Source: Pseudomonadota bacterium (GTDB lineage: Bacteria; Pseudomonadota; Gammaproteobacteria; Burkholderiales; Burkholderiaceae_C). From it: a DNA stretch of 64,000 nucleotides. Below the pieces are notes generated by a model. It did not search any database and was not told the origin of the DNA. It was given only the letters and a program-made list of their open reading frames with translations. This document shows, in pieces, positions 63,553 through 64,000 of this stretch; positions within the stretch are counted from its first letter, which is position 1; each line of letters starts with the position of its first letter. The stretch is from the NCBI GenBank assembly GCA_023415035.1, contig JAEZLX010000008.1:1-64000 (forward strand), read 5' to 3'. The position numbers were made by a program, and so were the translations under genes.

Positions 63553-63600
63553 CCAACTAGCGAAATTATTCTACGGTCACGGACTGGTTTTGCTAGTTGG
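63553..63600. repeat. Inverted repeat and right copy of the 22-bp repeat beside the IS
   Basis: CCAACTAGC (63553-63561), directly after the IS end, is the inverted copy of GCTAGTTGG (63592-63600). Between and overlapping them is the right copy of the 22-bp direct repeat (63576-63597). The arrangement looks like the end of another mobile or recombination site. Confidence 0.55.
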
Positions 63601-64000
63601 TAATTTATCAAGCTCATACAAAGACTGGCATTTCAAGCGACGAGTCGACAGAAATTAAATTTATTCTGTCAAGTTTATTTGCCTTTAGACCGTGACTATT
63701 TTCTCTAAATAGATTTTATATATGATAAATCTATTTTATATAAAAAAATAATATGAAATACGACCCAAGAAGTATGGCTCCGGCGCATAAATACCTGTGA
63801 GGGTTAGGTCGGGATTTAGGCAGTTGCTCCCGGTCAACCAGTTCATTGTTCTGTCGCGAAGACAACGCAACCACTGGCATAGGCAGGTGTGGCGATGCGG
63901 AACGAAAAGACCAAGCAACTATAAAAGCGCAGAAATGCGCACGATGATGGCACTGTACAACGACAACCATCGGGTCACTTGAATGTTGCACCACTAGCTA
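63601..64000. other. AT-rich tail without recognised genes
   Basis: Base composition changes sharply here, with A/T runs at about 63650-63760, unlike the GC-rich window. Two short open frames (63731-63994 minus, 63797-63982 plus) have no recognisable domains or convincing ribosome-binding sites. The last bases contain CCACTAGC (63991-63998), the inverse of GCTAGTGG at 62251-62258. It is probably the start of acquired DNA. Confidence 0.5.

Noticed and set aside
62235..63597. 22-bp repeats as target duplication of the IS
   Set aside because: They do not touch the IS ends and are much longer than IS30 target duplications.
63541..63610. Integron attC site
   Set aside because: The inverted words lack the GTTRRRY/RYYYAAC core pair, and no integrase is visible.

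Overview
The window is high-GC DNA from a betaproteobacterium, most likely Burkholderiales and probably a Comamonadaceae relative. The evidence is the pairing ruvA-ruvB, phoH-type ATPase with ybeY, folB next to ttcA, a Bug-type solute-binding protein, and an intergenic repeat at 12761-12876 that I recall from Comamonadaceae genomes. The genus is not determined. No rRNA, tRNA or CRISPR array was found.

Region 1 (1-18171) is mostly conserved chromosome: a truncated glucokinase gene, a MidA-type methyltransferase, a pterin reductase-like SDR with folB, ttcA, a DUF4136 lipoprotein, a histidine phosphatase, aqpZ, an ABC exporter (ATPase, permease, periplasmic adaptor) coupled to ruvAB, a phoH-like gene with an MliC-like lipoprotein and ybeY, dtd with a CDF metal transporter, a decayed ankyrin gene, tyrS, and an M23 peptidoglycan hydrolase.

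Region 2 (18218-39576) is one leftward block. A 7TM histidine kinase and an OmpR-type regulator are followed by a 16-gene operon for an MSHA-like type IV pilus. It has three paralogous long pilins, secretin, ExeA-like ATPase, TPR protein, assembly ATPase, platform protein, alignment-type proteins and four pseudopilins of a second family, three of them unusually large (431, 440 and 772 residues). No prepilin peptidase or retraction ATPase lies in the window. Direct repeats of a type used by OmpR/PhoB-family regulators sit just upstream of the first pilin.

Region 3 (39577-56668) runs rightward from a 0.6 kb regulatory gap. It encodes a 3532-residue surface protein with an N-terminal LEPRLLFDGA motif, a DUF4347 domain and many cadherin/VCBS-like repeats but no RTX nonapeptides. 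A TolC-like lipoprotein, two HlyD-type adaptors and a large membrane protein fusing an M50 (site-2 protease-like) domain to an adaptor domain follow. There is no ABC ATPase, so this looks like a dedicated non-canonical exporter for the giant protein. With the pilus and two-component system it suggests a surface-attachment locus.

Region 4 (56690-62187) is a catabolic cluster: LysR regulator, divergent carboxylesterase, Baeyer-Villiger type monooxygenase and Bug/TctC binding protein. This arrangement fits ketone-to-ester oxidation followed by ester hydrolysis. Region 5 (62188-64000) is mobile: an IS30-family element with an extra abutted inverted right end, 22-bp direct repeats on either side, and an AT-rich tail without recognisable genes.
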